Shown piece by piece: positions 17,501-29,000 of a stretch of 64,000 nucleotides of DNA. The notes under the pieces are model-generated. The model ran no database searches, was not told the DNA's origin, and saw only the letters and a list, made by a program, of their open reading frames with translations. Numbering within the stretch: position 1 is the stretch's first letter; each line of letters starts with the position of its first letter. Position numbers and translations under genes: made by a program. The stretch is from Asterochloris sp. CNOR1. Lineage: Eukaryota; Chlorophyta; Trebouxiophyceae; Trebouxiales; Trebouxiaceae. The stretch spans positions 496,001 to 560,000 of the forward strand of contig OZ017753.1 in assembly GCA_963969365.1 (NCBI GenBank), given 5' to 3'.

Positions 17501-20500
17501 TGCGCGGTGCACGATCCATATGGGTGACGTGCGGCAGGGGCGCGCTCTGGCGCTGCAGTCCGGCAGCGAGGCACTCTGCCGGGAATGCGCCCAGGTTTTG
17601 GAGGGTATGGGGCAGCTCAAGGTGGGAGTTTGTTTGCCTCATGATTTGCTGACTGAGCAATGAGGGGCATAGGCCATCTTAACATGTCAGTGCTGCCACG
17701 CTGAGTCTTTGAGTGGCAAGCTGAGGGTGCCAATGGCTCTTCGAGGACATCGCGTTAGCTCACAACTGGACAAGGCTCCATGCTGACCACTGTCACGCCT
17801 ATGCAGCTTGTGGAAGGGTTGTGAGCAGGCAGACATGCACAGGACCTGTCTCCAAGACGGGGTATGATCAGTATCTGGTGCAAAGTCTATGCTAGGCACA
17901 TGCTTACTGGCTGTGCAGGATGCTGCGGAGCTGTACGAGAAGGCAGGCATGCTGGAGAAGGCGGCAGGCATCTATATCCAGACCAAGGCCTTTCACATGG
18001 CTCAGCCACTGATGGGGCGTGTGGTATCCCCCAAGCTGCAGCTACAGTATGCAAAGGCCAAAGAAAGTGAGTCCTTTGCAGGCGGGCAGCTGATTGGCAT
18101 GCTGCAACCTGGGCAGTGAGCGAGCAGCCATCTGAGCCAAGCAGACCATATGTTGGCGCAATTTGTCAGCTTGCTGCCATTACAGACCTGCTCAGCCAGC
18201 TACTCCACCTTTTGTTGCAGCAGAATCAAGCAGCTCATCTCTGGGGCAAATCTGTAGTGACAGTGGTGGTGCTGCAGAGACCTGTTGCAGAGGCCTCTGC
18301 TGCAGGTGAGGCTTGACCCATGCAATCTGGCTGGGCCCTGCATGGACAGGAGTGCACAGCCCCTTTTTACTGGCTGCACACCTCTGCAGCCAAAGGCAGT
18401 AGTGCTACTGCTATTGGCTGAGCCCTGCTACAGGCCAGGCTTGATCAGCCCAGTTAGCCGAAAGCTGGAGGCGCTGCTTCGGGCCGGCCAAGCCTAAAGC
18501 TGTCCACTAATGCGCTGCGGTGCATGGTGGGATGTGACACCTGCCTGTGCCCGGCTGCAGGCGAGGGCAAGTTTGCAGAGGCCTCTGGTGCATATGAGGC
18601 TGCTGGTGAAGTAGAGGCGGTAGTGCGCCTGAATCTAGACAAGCTGCGTAACCCCCATAAGGCTGCAGCGCTGGCCCGCCGCAGCAGGAGCGTAGGGGCG
18701 GCCGCCCTGGTGGCTCAGTACTGCGTGGTCGCAGGGGACTTCCAGGTCAGTGGTGGTGCCAGATTGATGTCCTTGGGCTGCAGCCCAGCCTGCCCATGTG
18801 CCCTTGCGATTAGGGCTCAGCGTGGGGCTGGGTGCCTGGCAGCTTGGCATGGCAAGTTGGCCAATTCTAGTTGGGGGCATGTGTAGCATGACTGGGTTCT
18901 TCTGTTGAGCAGGGGCGACCACTTGGGCTTGCAAAGTGGGCCTCAGTGTGGGGCAGGGTGCCCTGGTAGCTCCGCACTGCTTGGTGGTAGGGGGAACCAG
19001 GTTAGGGCAGGCCGTGGGGTGACTGGTTGCGACTTCAGCACAGCCTGCCAGTCTTGCTCAAGCACAGCTTGAGCTGCAGCATGCGAACTCTCAGGACAGG
19101 ATGAAGTCCTGGCATAGATGACCCCGGTGTGCTGGGGCAAGGTACAGGCAGCCTAGTGATTGCGGCTGTCCCAGGTCAGTGCTAGTGTTGGGGCAGTTTG
19201 CTGGAGCACTACAAGGCAGCCAGGCAGCCAGGCAGTTACAGCTGCCCTGGTGGGGTTTATTGGATAGCAGGAAACCTTGTGGGTCTGTGTGTTGCAGGCG
19301 GGCGTGGAGTTCCTGCTGCTGGCCCAGCAGCCACAGAGGGCATTCGAGTTGGCCCAGACGCATGACGAGATGGATGCCTATGTGCGCCTGACCGAGAGTG
19401 CCAACTCAGCTGCAGAGGCTGCCCGCGTGGGAGACTACTACGAAGTCAGGGGGGCTGCAGAACCCGCAGGCGATAGCTTTGTCAAGGCAGGCCAGCTGGA
19501 GCGTGCACTGCAGCTTTACCTCAAGGTGCGCTCCTGGTCTGGGGGAGCAGGTAACCAGATCTTGCTGCTGGCTGGTTGTGACTGCAGAGTGGGCAGCTGA
19601 CTGCATTTCCAAGGCGGTCTGGCTGGAGGTCATGATCATCATGGCAGGCTTCTGGTCTTGGAATCATGAACAATGCAAATATGCTGCTGGCTGATCCGAG
19701 ATGCAGAGGGGCGTCCAACTGTTTAGTCAACGCGGGGCTGCTGGAGGGCACAGTGCAGACCTCAAGGAGGCCCGCTGTAACGATGACCTGACAGTCAGTG
19801 TCAGCTGCTAGCACACTTCACTGTCAGGGCCAGGCTGCTGGAGCAGCCCACTGTCAAGATCTGGCTAATGGAATGGTCTGTTGTCAGAGGTGGCTGCTGG
19901 CACAGGGTCGGGGTGGGCCTGCTGAATATACATCACTGTTAGAAAGGGACATAATGCAGGTCATGCATCTGAAAGTGAGGCTCCCCTGCAGCATGGCTGT
20001 ATCAGCCCGCCAGCCGACTGCCTGTGCAGCTGGTGTCATTGTGTGTCACAGACCAAGAAGCTGTGGCAGGCCACTGGACGTCTGCTCCCCTTAGAAGGAC
20101 CCTATCTCCTTACATGCGCAGGCTGGAGGAGAGGCTGTCCGCAAGGCAGTCACGGTGGCTGTGCAGAGCAAGGATCCGGCTCTCATACAGCAGCTGAGTG
20201 CACTGCTGGAGGGGGAGCCTGGCGGGGCAGGCCCCGACACTGGCAACCTCTTACTGCTAAAGATGGCTCTGGGCCACTTTGATGAGGCGGCTGAGCTTGC
20301 AGTGGGCCTGGCGCGTCAGGACCAGGAGGCAGGGAACTACAAGGTCAGCTACAGTGCGCACTGGGACTGCAGCAGGTTGCTAAGCAGTCAACTTGGTGTG
20401 GGACTAGCTGTGAGTGGACAAGGGGCAGCAGCCAGGGACTTCCAGGTGCATGCACAACAGCTGATACACTGCAAGTGCTGAGGCGTCTTTCGCCGTGGCA

Positions 20501-22900
20501 GGTTCCCCAGCAAGAGGCAGAAAACTGCCAGGTATCCACTATGGTGCCTGAGCTGACATGCTGCAGGGTCCTTGGCAAGCGGGCCTCTGAGCAGAACTTC
20601 CCGCAAAAATGCCTTGTAATCAGCTTTGTTGTGTTTTGCTAGGGTTTTGTCAAATGATGTTGTTGTCAATATGAGATACGGTCCATGATCTGCCCCTGCC
20701 CTCTGCACCTGAGGCTGCAGGCCGTCTGGTGTCACTGTTCATATCGGCTGCCCCCACAGGCTGCATGCGGTCTGGCAAGGGCTGCCACTCATGTGCTTTC
20801 CAGATGGGCTAAGGCATTGGGATGACTGCACCTGCTGAGTTGATGCTGCAACCTGCCCTGCAGGTTTGTCATCAGCAGCGGTAGCTGTCAAACCATGGGC
20901 TGGTGCCCACGGGCTGCATACAGCGCTGCAGGGGCTGCCCTCCAATGCTGTCACTTGATGCCGTGCATGTGATGGGGCCCAGTGGTTGCATGCAGGCAGC
21001 AGAGGCTGCCCTCACTGGCAGACATGCCCACATGAACAGCTGGTCTCTACAGCAGTTACAGGCTGACGCCCACAGGCTGCATGCACACCAGCAGGGGTTG
21101 GTCTCACATGCTGGTTAGATGCAGTAGATGAGGTGAGGCAGCCACGGTTGCCCTCACAGGCTGCCAGGGTTGCTCCGACAGGCTGACGTGCAGCTGGTGC
21201 CAGCCCCACTCACAGGCTGACGTTCACAGGCTGCACGCAGCCGGGCAAGGGCGGTCCTCACCTGCTGCCTCCATGCCCTGCAGGTTGCACATGAGCAACT
21301 GGTGGGGACCATCAGGGACCTGGTGCAGCAGGGGAGGCGCCCGCCTACAGGGCTGACGCGTTCCCTCATGCTGCTGCACAGCTACATCCTGGTCAAAACC
21401 CTGGTTCGCATGGGCGACCACAGGGTGAGTTTGCAGCAACCGTTCAGAGCTGCGGAAGCAGTGTGATGTGGAGGGTTATGGTCGCAAAGCTACATTCCCC
21501 CGCCATGTACCCATTCATGTCCTGGGAGCGGGCTCGTATGGGGAAGCATGGGTTGAGCCATATGCCGAGCGGGATGTCAATGTTGATAAATCAAGGGGTA
21601 AGTCATGGCTTGATGTCTCGTTCTTGAAGGCATGCCGTGGGCAGCCCATGTCTGCAGCTAATGTCAGCCCTGCAGCTGGCAAACCTTGGTAAGACTGTCG
21701 GGAATCCAGCATCTGCAAGGCGTCTGCAAGGCAAGCTGTCACACTGATCTCCTTCCTGTAGGGGGCTGCCCACATGCTAGTCCGCGTGGCTCGCAACATT
21801 TCGCGCTTCCCGCGCCATGTGGTGCCGATCCTGACCTCCACCGTGGTGGAGTGCCAGCGTGCTAACCTAAAAAGCACAGCCTTTGAATATGCAGCCATGT
21901 TGATGCGGCCAGAGTACAAGAACGATATCAATCCAGCGTACAAGCGCAAAATTGAGACGCTGGTCCGGAAGAGAGAGAAGTGAGTGTTTTTCATATGGGC
22001 TACAGCTAGGAGCCCTTTGGGTTAGTATGTACCCCTGCTGCGGGGTGATGTACGCTGCAGCTGAGCTTTGAGTGGCTGCAACCTGGCCTTATGTGCATGA
22101 GGGCAGATTGACTTAGGCAAGCAGGCCGCTGAGTGCTGGTGGGTAGAGTCTATAGTGCAGCAGGAGCAGTGCCCTCTCCGTGCAGCTGCTGCATTGCGCA
22201 TGCTCCTGCCCTCAGATGATCAAATTGAGACACTGCTCGGGTAGAGGTCTGCTACACTGGCAGGCCTGAAACCTCTTTGAAGAGGTCCCCCTAACGCTAG
22301 ATGGGTAACACAGTGGCTCAGCCCAAAACAGCTGGCCTTTCTGACACCCCCCCTTGGGTGGGGGCCAAGTGCATGTTGGGCAATACACGTTTGGCTCTGC
22401 CATGCAGAGCGGAAGAGGAGGAGGAGGCCACTTCTGCATGCCCCTTCTGCGGCGCTCAGGGTCCAGAGACTGAGCTGGACTGCGTGCAGTGTCAGAACAT
22501 CATCCCTTTCTGCATTGCCAGCGGTGAGCCATGCCAAGCACACAGCTTAAGGCTGCTTGAGTGCTGGCCCCTGCACTTTGATTGGTCAGCCCGTCATGCT
22601 GCCCGGTGCTGCGGGTGCGTGATCTTTCAAATCTTATCATGGCAACCCAGCAGCACGCAGCTCAAGATTGCTGTGCGGTAACCAAGCAGCAGCTCCCTCA
22701 TCGTGTCTGCAGGGATGCGCATGCAGCTTGACGACTGGGCAGAGTGTCCAGCCTGCCAATTTCCCTGCAGAGGTGCAGCCTTTGAGCGCGTCATTGCAGC
22801 ACAGCAGTGCTGCCCCCTGTGCAGCCAGCCAGTCGCATTGGAAAGCGTGCAGCGGGTGTCAGACCCAATGGCCAGATTGCAGGTGCAGTCAGCCAGCTGA
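8525..22900 (+). CDS. IFT144: Intraflagellar transport protein IFT144 (WDR19), IFT-A complex
   Basis: Core IFT-A subunit for retrograde transport and membrane-cargo entry in flagella. Exons: 8525-8527, 8594-8692, 8774-8881, 8987-9112, 9438-9632, 10310-10477, 10989-11112, 11612-11728, 12190-12338, 12805-13008, 13539-13665, 13992-14226, 14594-14787, 15273-15406, 15921-16096, 16339-16465, 16732-16869, 17137-17203, 17449-17621, 17919-18066, 18561-18745, 19298-19525, 20122-20343, 21284-21424, 21762-21979, 22408-22523, 22713-22900. All phases agree, giving 1369 aa against about 1340 in human WDR19. N-terminal WD40 propellers (to about residue 650) include [24 protein letters not shown]-like solenoid follows (to about 1265), with [19 protein letters not shown] and [20 protein letters not shown]. 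The C-terminus has Cys pairs CPFC, CVQC, CPAC and CPLC, a zinc-binding end typical of IFT144. No stop or frameshift was found. Introns 10478, 13009 and 16097 begin with GC. The start is uncertain: the ATG may be split from exon 2 by a 66-nt intron, or that intron may be read through. Confidence 0.95.
9593..10000 (+). repeat. Copies of the IFT144 exon 5 end and its donor within intron 5
   Basis: The exon 5 end with its donor (9593-9645, ending GACAACCAG then GTGGGCTGTGATGA) recurs at 9717-9770 (GACGACAAGGTGGGCTGTGG) and, weaker, at 9961-10000. The first copy keeps a GT dinucleotide at the same place. Confidence 0.8.
11690..11808 (+). repeat. Copy of the IFT144 exon 8 end and its donor within intron 8
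   Basis: The exon end at about 11694-11733 (CTCAACAGGGCAGGTGGGCC) is repeated at 11763-11803 (CTCGACAGGGCAGGCATG). In the copy the donor GT has become GC. Confidence 0.75.
12590..12825 (+). repeat. Copies of the IFT144 exon 10 acceptor upstream of the real one
   Basis: The real junction is CCCTGCAG at 12797-12804 followed by ACTGGGCAGGTGC. Similar blocks are CCCTGCAGACAGGGCAGCTG near 12593 and CCTTGCAGACTGAGGGGCTG near 12722. Confidence 0.55.
18695..19010 (+). repeat. Copy of the IFT144 exon 21 end within intron 21
   Basis: The exon 21 end (about 18699-18750) is echoed at 18959-19007. The exon's GCCCTGGTGGCTCAGTACTG appears as GCCCTGGTAGCTCCGCACTG, and GACTTCCAGGTCAG as GAACCAGGTTAGG. Confidence 0.65.
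19485..19930 (+). repeat. Several decayed copies of the IFT144 exon 22 end within intron 22
   Basis: The exon 22 end (19485-19531, GCCAGCTGGAGCGTGCACTG ... CCTCAAGGTGCGC) is echoed at 19735-19778 (GGGCTGCTGGAGGGCACAGT ... CCTCAAGGAGGCC) and more weakly near 19826-19862 and 19886-19915. Confidence 0.55.
20344..21283 (+). repeat. Repeat-rich IFT144 intron 23
   Basis: This 940-bp intron is largely degenerate repeats of CACAGGCTGCATGC and ACAGGCTGAC words at irregular 30-100 bp steps. It also holds an echo of the exon 24 acceptor (CTGCCCTGCAGGTTTGTCAT at about 20855, against ATGCCCTGCAGGTTGCACAT at 21274) and one of the exon 23 donor (about 20420-20450). Confidence 0.55.
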
Positions 22901-22950
22901 GACATGCCAAAACAAAACATTTTCCAGCTCATTGGTGATGACCTAGCCAA

Positions 22951-22955
22951 TGTAA
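22951..22955 (+). terminator. TGTAA poly(A) signal of IFT144
   Basis: TGTAA lies 50 nt after the IFT144 stop, a normal distance for green algae. It leaves only about 80 bp between the expected cleavage site and the ATG of the ABC transporter. Confidence 0.6.
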
Positions 22956-23052
22956 CGTAATAAAGCATGATAAGTGACTGGTCAACGTTGGTGGGGGCCG
23001 GCCAGTTCTGTGTACTGGCTGATCCACAAGCTGGCCATTTGGCTGACTACCA

Positions 23053-26000
23053 ATGAGGCCGTTAGCAAACTCTGATCTTGACCAAAAGCCATCATCAAGC
23101 TCTGGTGGGGAGTCCTGTCCTGAGCTGGAAAGGGCGGAAGAGGGACAGGAGCATGGAGTAGCGAAATCTGTCAATGTGAGTCCTCTCACCCAACATGCAT
23201 CATCCTGCAGTGTGAGCATCAAGGTGGCTGCAACTCTCATGCCAGCATACTGATGTTTGGAGGTGAGGCATCTGCATGCAAGAGACACTTCATGCATGAA
23301 TAAGACCCGACATTCATAGCATGTCTGTCACAGATGGGTGTGCTGGGCATCACCAATATAATGTTCTGCAGCTGCAGGACACTGTGCATGCAGCTGGACC
23401 TGCCTGATGAGCTCCAGATGCACTGAAGTCTTAACCCTTGGACCTGCATCTGCAGGATAGGAAGCATGCCACAGATGCTAAATCCAGCAGTCACACTGTG
23501 AGCAATGGCAAGGATGCAGGAGTGGGCAGCATGGACCCTGCAGAGCCACTGGACCCAGCCGCACGACGCAAAGTGTTGGGCGCAGCTCTGGCCACAGAGG
23601 AGCAGAGCAATGAGGTATTCCTTCAAAAGTATTCTGAGAGGCTGGACAGGTGGGCTGAGCACCACTGCAGACACCAGGAGCATGCCTGATTGGCACAGCT
23701 TTGCATGGACGCCGCTGCAGATGTGTGAAGCATCCAACATTGTCTGGCCTGGGCCTTGCTCACCTCTACCGGCCAAGAATGCCTGGCAGCACAGGCCCTT
23801 TCCTTGTGCCTGTCCATGGCCCTCAGCTGTGCCGTGACGCGCAGCTGCTGTAGGGAGACGATGTGTTTACAGCACTGTGCCCATCTGCCAAGCAAAGTTC
23901 TCAACTGTGGCTTGTGCAGGGTGGGCCTGCGCCAGCCGGCAATCCCTGTCCTTTTCAGGGACATTTCAGTGCGGGCTACCGTAAATGTGGGGTCCAGGGC
24001 CCTTCCTACTCTGCCTAATAGTGTCCTCAATGCTGCGGAGGTGAGGTACAGCTTTTCGCACAAGGCCCTGGTGCTTTAGACAGCCCTCTGTGGGCGGAGT
24101 CTCTGGAGCAGATCTCCTTGAGTGGTGTTCTCATGAGCAACCCAGACTTTGATGCGATAAAGGCCCGCAAAGCAATGCTCCCTGGTAGCAGAGGCGCCTG
24201 ACTGCAATGCCAAGCACTGCTCTGCCACCTGCAGGATGTTTTGTCAATGCTCAGGCTGAGTCGTGGGAGCAAAAGGTCCATCAACATCTTGAAAGGGCTG
24301 AGTGGCATCCTGCGACCTGTGAGTCTTTTTGTACTTTGCGTACAACTGAGGCCTTTGCTTTGATCAACATCCTGCCAGCAGCAGCAGGCACATAACCTTC
24401 TGGGTGGTCAGTCTGTGGTCATGCTGCGATGTGGGCAGGACAAGGACAAGCATGCAGCCTTGTTGCACACCCTTCTGTGCAACAAATGATCTGGCAGCCA
24501 TCAGCAACTGGACAAGTAAGCATCATGGTGGGGGCAGCCAAGTCCTCCTGGCTGCCTGACAGCACCGGAGAAGCATATCTCTTGGCACATCTGTCCTCAC
24601 AGCTCTTGGATATCACTCATCTGACTACAGCTTCCTGGCCCTCGCACAGCTCCTGCCAAACATCACTCACCTCGCCCTGGGCTCCCAGATGTGTTGCAGT
24701 TCCTTGTGAACATGGCTCCCAGATCTGTGGGCTCTTTGCCGGGACACCTGATGCTGCTGATGCCTCAACCCTTTCTCCCCCGCAAATTCTGCTCTTGCTA
24801 GATCTGTGGGCCCCCTGCAGGGACGGCTGACACTGCTGATGGGGCCACCTGGTGGTGGCAAGAGCACGCTGCTCAAGCTGCTGAGCGGCCTGCTGCAGAA
24901 GGACTCAAGCCTCAAGGTCAGCTGTTCAGCGTCTCTGCAGCAAAGACATGCTGCATGTGCTGCCAATATGGACATCAAGAGGCCTGGTGGAATGGCTTTG
25001 CTGCATAGCGCGTGCAGAGCTGCGCGGCAAGGCAGCTTTCCAGCGTTCCAGCACTGTGCTGGGTCAGCACAAATAGAGGGGAGCCTGGGCTGTGTTGCCT
25101 CTGCATGGTGTGCAACCGTCTGAAATTTGGTCGCTCTCTGCGTGCAACCCTGCTGTACTTGCTGTGGGCAGCTCATTGCCGCCATGCGACAGGGCCCAGC
25201 TGCCTACATTCTGTGTGACACAGCAGTGCCCAGCTGCAGGTTGAGGGTCACGTCAGCTACAACGGCGAACCGCTCCACAAGTTCTACCCAGAGCGCACTG
25301 CAGCCTATGTCCCTCAGGTCGGTTTGTTTTTGTCACCCTTGGTGCTGGCAGATGCGGCACAGCTCACTGGCATGCACCAGCATATGCTGCCAAAGTGCTC
25401 ATCAGTTTCAAGTTCTTTATGCCCTGGTGCCTCCAAAGTCAACATGTCTGCTACTGCAGTGGAGTCACATGAAGTCACAGTTCATTGCAAATGCAAGCTG
25501 GCCAGCTGCAAACTACTGCTGCCGTGTAGACAGACATCCACATTGCCAAGCTGACAGTGCAAGAGACGCTGGACTTCAGCGCACGCTGCCTGGGCACCGG
25601 GAGCTTGGCAGGTGAGTGGCTGGCTTGCCTGACAGCTGGCAGCCCGGCCATGGCCGCTGCTCTCTGGCCAGCTGTGAGCCTGAGTCATCATGTGGCTGTC
25701 CTTTCACAGGCCGCATCACTGTATGTATACCCTTGCATCAAAGCTGGTGCTCCTCTCCATTGCTGACATGTGATCATGCCTGCAGCCATGGTGCCTGTCT
25801 GTGGTCACAGCCCATGCCCAAGAGACTGCAGCAAAGCCATGACTTTGGTCGGGCCAGACTGGCACCCCACATGCAGTCAGAAGCGTTGTTGGCTCTTCTG
25901 CGGCTGCCTGAGGCTTGAGCCTGCAAAACTGTGCACGCATGCTGCTAGAGTCACTTGCTCTGGCTCTTCATGCCTGCTGGCTGAGCCTGCCTAGTGGGCT

Positions 26001-29000
26001 GGCTGTCCCTGGCGACGGGTCAGCCCACAAAGATATGTTGGCCACTCTGCAACAGGCACAGACTGCAGAAGGCAATTGACATATGGCACTGCCTGTGCTG
26101 CAGCCCTGCTGAAGGAGCTGGAGTCGCGGGAGAGGGAGGCTGGGATCAAGCCCGATGCTGGGGTGGATGCCTTCCTGCGGGCTCGCTTGCGCGAAGGCAT
26201 CACAGGCAGCATGTCCACTGAGATGGTGCTGTCGCTCCTGGGCTTGACGGCAAGTTCTCTGTGCAGCTCTCAGTTGTAGAGCCCAGGTGCAGTTGTTAGG
26301 CTAGGCTGCTTGCTGGCCACATTGCTGCGGGGCTTGATGGCGGGGGTGAGTTGCCAAGGTGGATTGCTGCCAAGTTTCACAGGCATTGTGCGTGGTGCCA
26401 GGCCAGCAGGTTGGCTCAGCTGCTGGCCCGACAGTGGGTGGCATGCGGGACAGGGTCAGCAGCTTCCGCTGTTGGCACCAGGTGTGCTGTTGCTGCTTGG
26501 CCTCACAGCGGTGTTGGTGCTGCGTGCGGCAGCTGCATGCCATCAGTGGCACCAAAGTCGCCCACCAGCTTCAGCATGCTCATAGCATTGTGTCTTTCTG
26601 CACAGCATGAGATGGGCCAGATGGCATGGCAGTTGCCATGTGGGCCTCAAGTAGGACTCACCAGGGAACAACTGCAGACAGCCAGGCCGTAAGCAGCCAC
26701 CATAAGCGGCCACCACCGTGTAGCCAGCAGGCAGCGGACCTGCCTCCGCACCGAAGCTGCCTGCGCCCTCGCTGCGCTAACTTCCCCCCCCTGGCTGCTG
26801 CAGGAGTGCAGGGAGACCCTGGTGGGGGATGATGTCATCAGAGGGGTGTCTGGGGGCCAGAAGAAACGTGTCTCCACCGGTGAGCGTACCCATGTACACG
26901 ACCTGCACCATTCAGAGTCCAAGATCTGCTACAGTGGAATGCAGGCAGGCAATCAGCACCCCGTTGTAAATCGTGATCTGGCCCTGTGCAGCACAGACAG
27001 GGGACAAGCACCTCAGGCAAAAATGCACTGTGCCTTGCGTTGGGGGCAGCTGTCAGGGCAAGCTGTGGCTAGGACTGCAGCGCAGGCCTCCATGCACTTC
27101 TTGAGCAGATGCACGCACTGAGAACGCTTCCCTGCTCAATGTGCTGCAGGCGACTTAATGGTTGGCCCATTCCAAGTCTTGCTCATGGATGAGATTTCGA
27201 CAGGTCAGCCTGCCCTTGCCTCCCAAGGCCTTGTGCAGGCAGTGTCTGCCGCTTTGAGCACTGGAAGCTACTGAGCCCTTGCTGCGGCTGTAGCGTGTCT
27301 GCTGCAGGGCTCCTAGCCTGTGATGGAGCGTTCACCCAAGCTCACATGACTGCATGCTGCAGGGCTCGACTCCTCCACCACCTTTACCATCGTGCGCTGC
27401 CTGAAGCACATGGCGCACCTGGGCGAGGCCACTCTGCTGGTGGCCCTCCTGCAGCCTGCACCCGAGGTGGGCCGGTGACTATGGACAGCAGCAGGGTGGT
27501 CACATAATTTCAAAACCTGCAGTCGTTGGACTTACTGCTCACCCGCGTGCCTGGGGTGCACCTGGCCTCTGTGAGTGTGTGCTGGACCTATCTGGCCTCA
27601 TGCTGTATTGTAGGTGCATGCTGGATGGTACTGGCAGGCAGGCTGTGTCCAAGCATTGCCGCATGCATTGCTGAGTGCTGCACTCAGGCAATCTGCTGTG
27701 CAGGTCTGGGACGAGTTTGATGACATCATGCTGCTGGCCGATGGTGAGTAACGTTGAGGGCCTGGGCAACATATGAGTGTGCTTATGTGGCGCACGCTGT
27801 TGCAGCACGGAACCACGGCATGCAGGGCCAGGCTGACGCTGAGCAGGTGCATGTGGTCGGCAACTGAGTGTCTCAAGCTTGAGTGGTACACACCCACGGC
27901 AACAGGGCAGTGTCTGCCTGCAGGTCGTATGGTGTTCCACGGTCCCAGACAGGAGATCCTGCCATACTTCAGCACTGTCGGCTTCCAGCCGCCTGAGCGG
28001 AAGAACCCAGCTGACTTCGTCCAGGAGGTCAGGCCCCACTGACAAGCTGTCACTGTCAGGCAGCCTGCCTGATGGATGTGAGCACCACTGGCATGCGCTG
28101 CTGTGCAAGCACTCAGTGGGGCAGTGATCGCGCTGCATAGAGGCAAGCTTGGTGCCAAGCTGAGACATTGCTTTGTGCTGCAGGTCTGCTCTCCCAAAGA
28201 TCAGAAGGTGAGCGGTGATTTGTGGTGGTCCGGCGACCACCAAAAGATGCATGTGAGCGTCGTTGTGATTGCTGTAGTCTGACTGGCCAACTTGATCTGC
28301 TACTACTGCAGCAATATTGGATTAGGCAGGAGGCCTGGAGCTTCTTCCCTGTCAAACAGCTCGCAGAGCAGTTCATGCAATCAGACATTTACCAGGAGAG
28401 CATGCAGGCAAGCCACTGGTATGCATGCTGGAGCCACTGTATGCCAGATGGCTGCAGCCCGCCAGGCTTGAACTGCGTTCGTTTGCACACTTTACTGCCT
28501 GTGCACAGGCTTTTGTCCCTGCTGCTGCTGGACCTCCATGATGATGATGATGATGTGATGATGACATGCGCTCTTTCACCCGCCTGCCCTGCAGGCTTTG
28601 GAGGATGCTGAGCAGAAGCCTCCAGCAGATCTGCAGAAGTCAGGCCTGGATCCGCTGGTGCGCAGAAAGTATGCGCTGGGGCCCTGGGCTGTCTTCAAGG
28701 TCTGCCTCTGGCGTGAGGTGAGCATGGGCAGCTGCACAGTTGTCGACTTTGAACTCTGAGACCCCCAGATCCAGTGACAGGCTGTCTGATAGATCAGCAT
28801 GTCAGACAGCAATGGTTCTGCTTGAGATGTTTGCTGAGTTGCCGCTCAGAGGATTGCTGCAGCCACATTAAAGCCGAAGGTGGTCACTTCCCTTAAGCTG
28901 GCAGCAGAGGTAGCAGACGATTGAACCTGTTCACACTGCCCCTGCTGCCCTGTAGATCATCATCATGAAGAGAAATAGCCTAGTCTACATCAGCCGACTG

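Noticed and set aside
27539-28252. Long minus-strand open frame (about 237 codons) opposite ABCG exons
   Set aside because: It is antisense to introns and exons of a well-supported plus-strand gene, has no conserved motif, and is explained by high GC content keeping stops rare.
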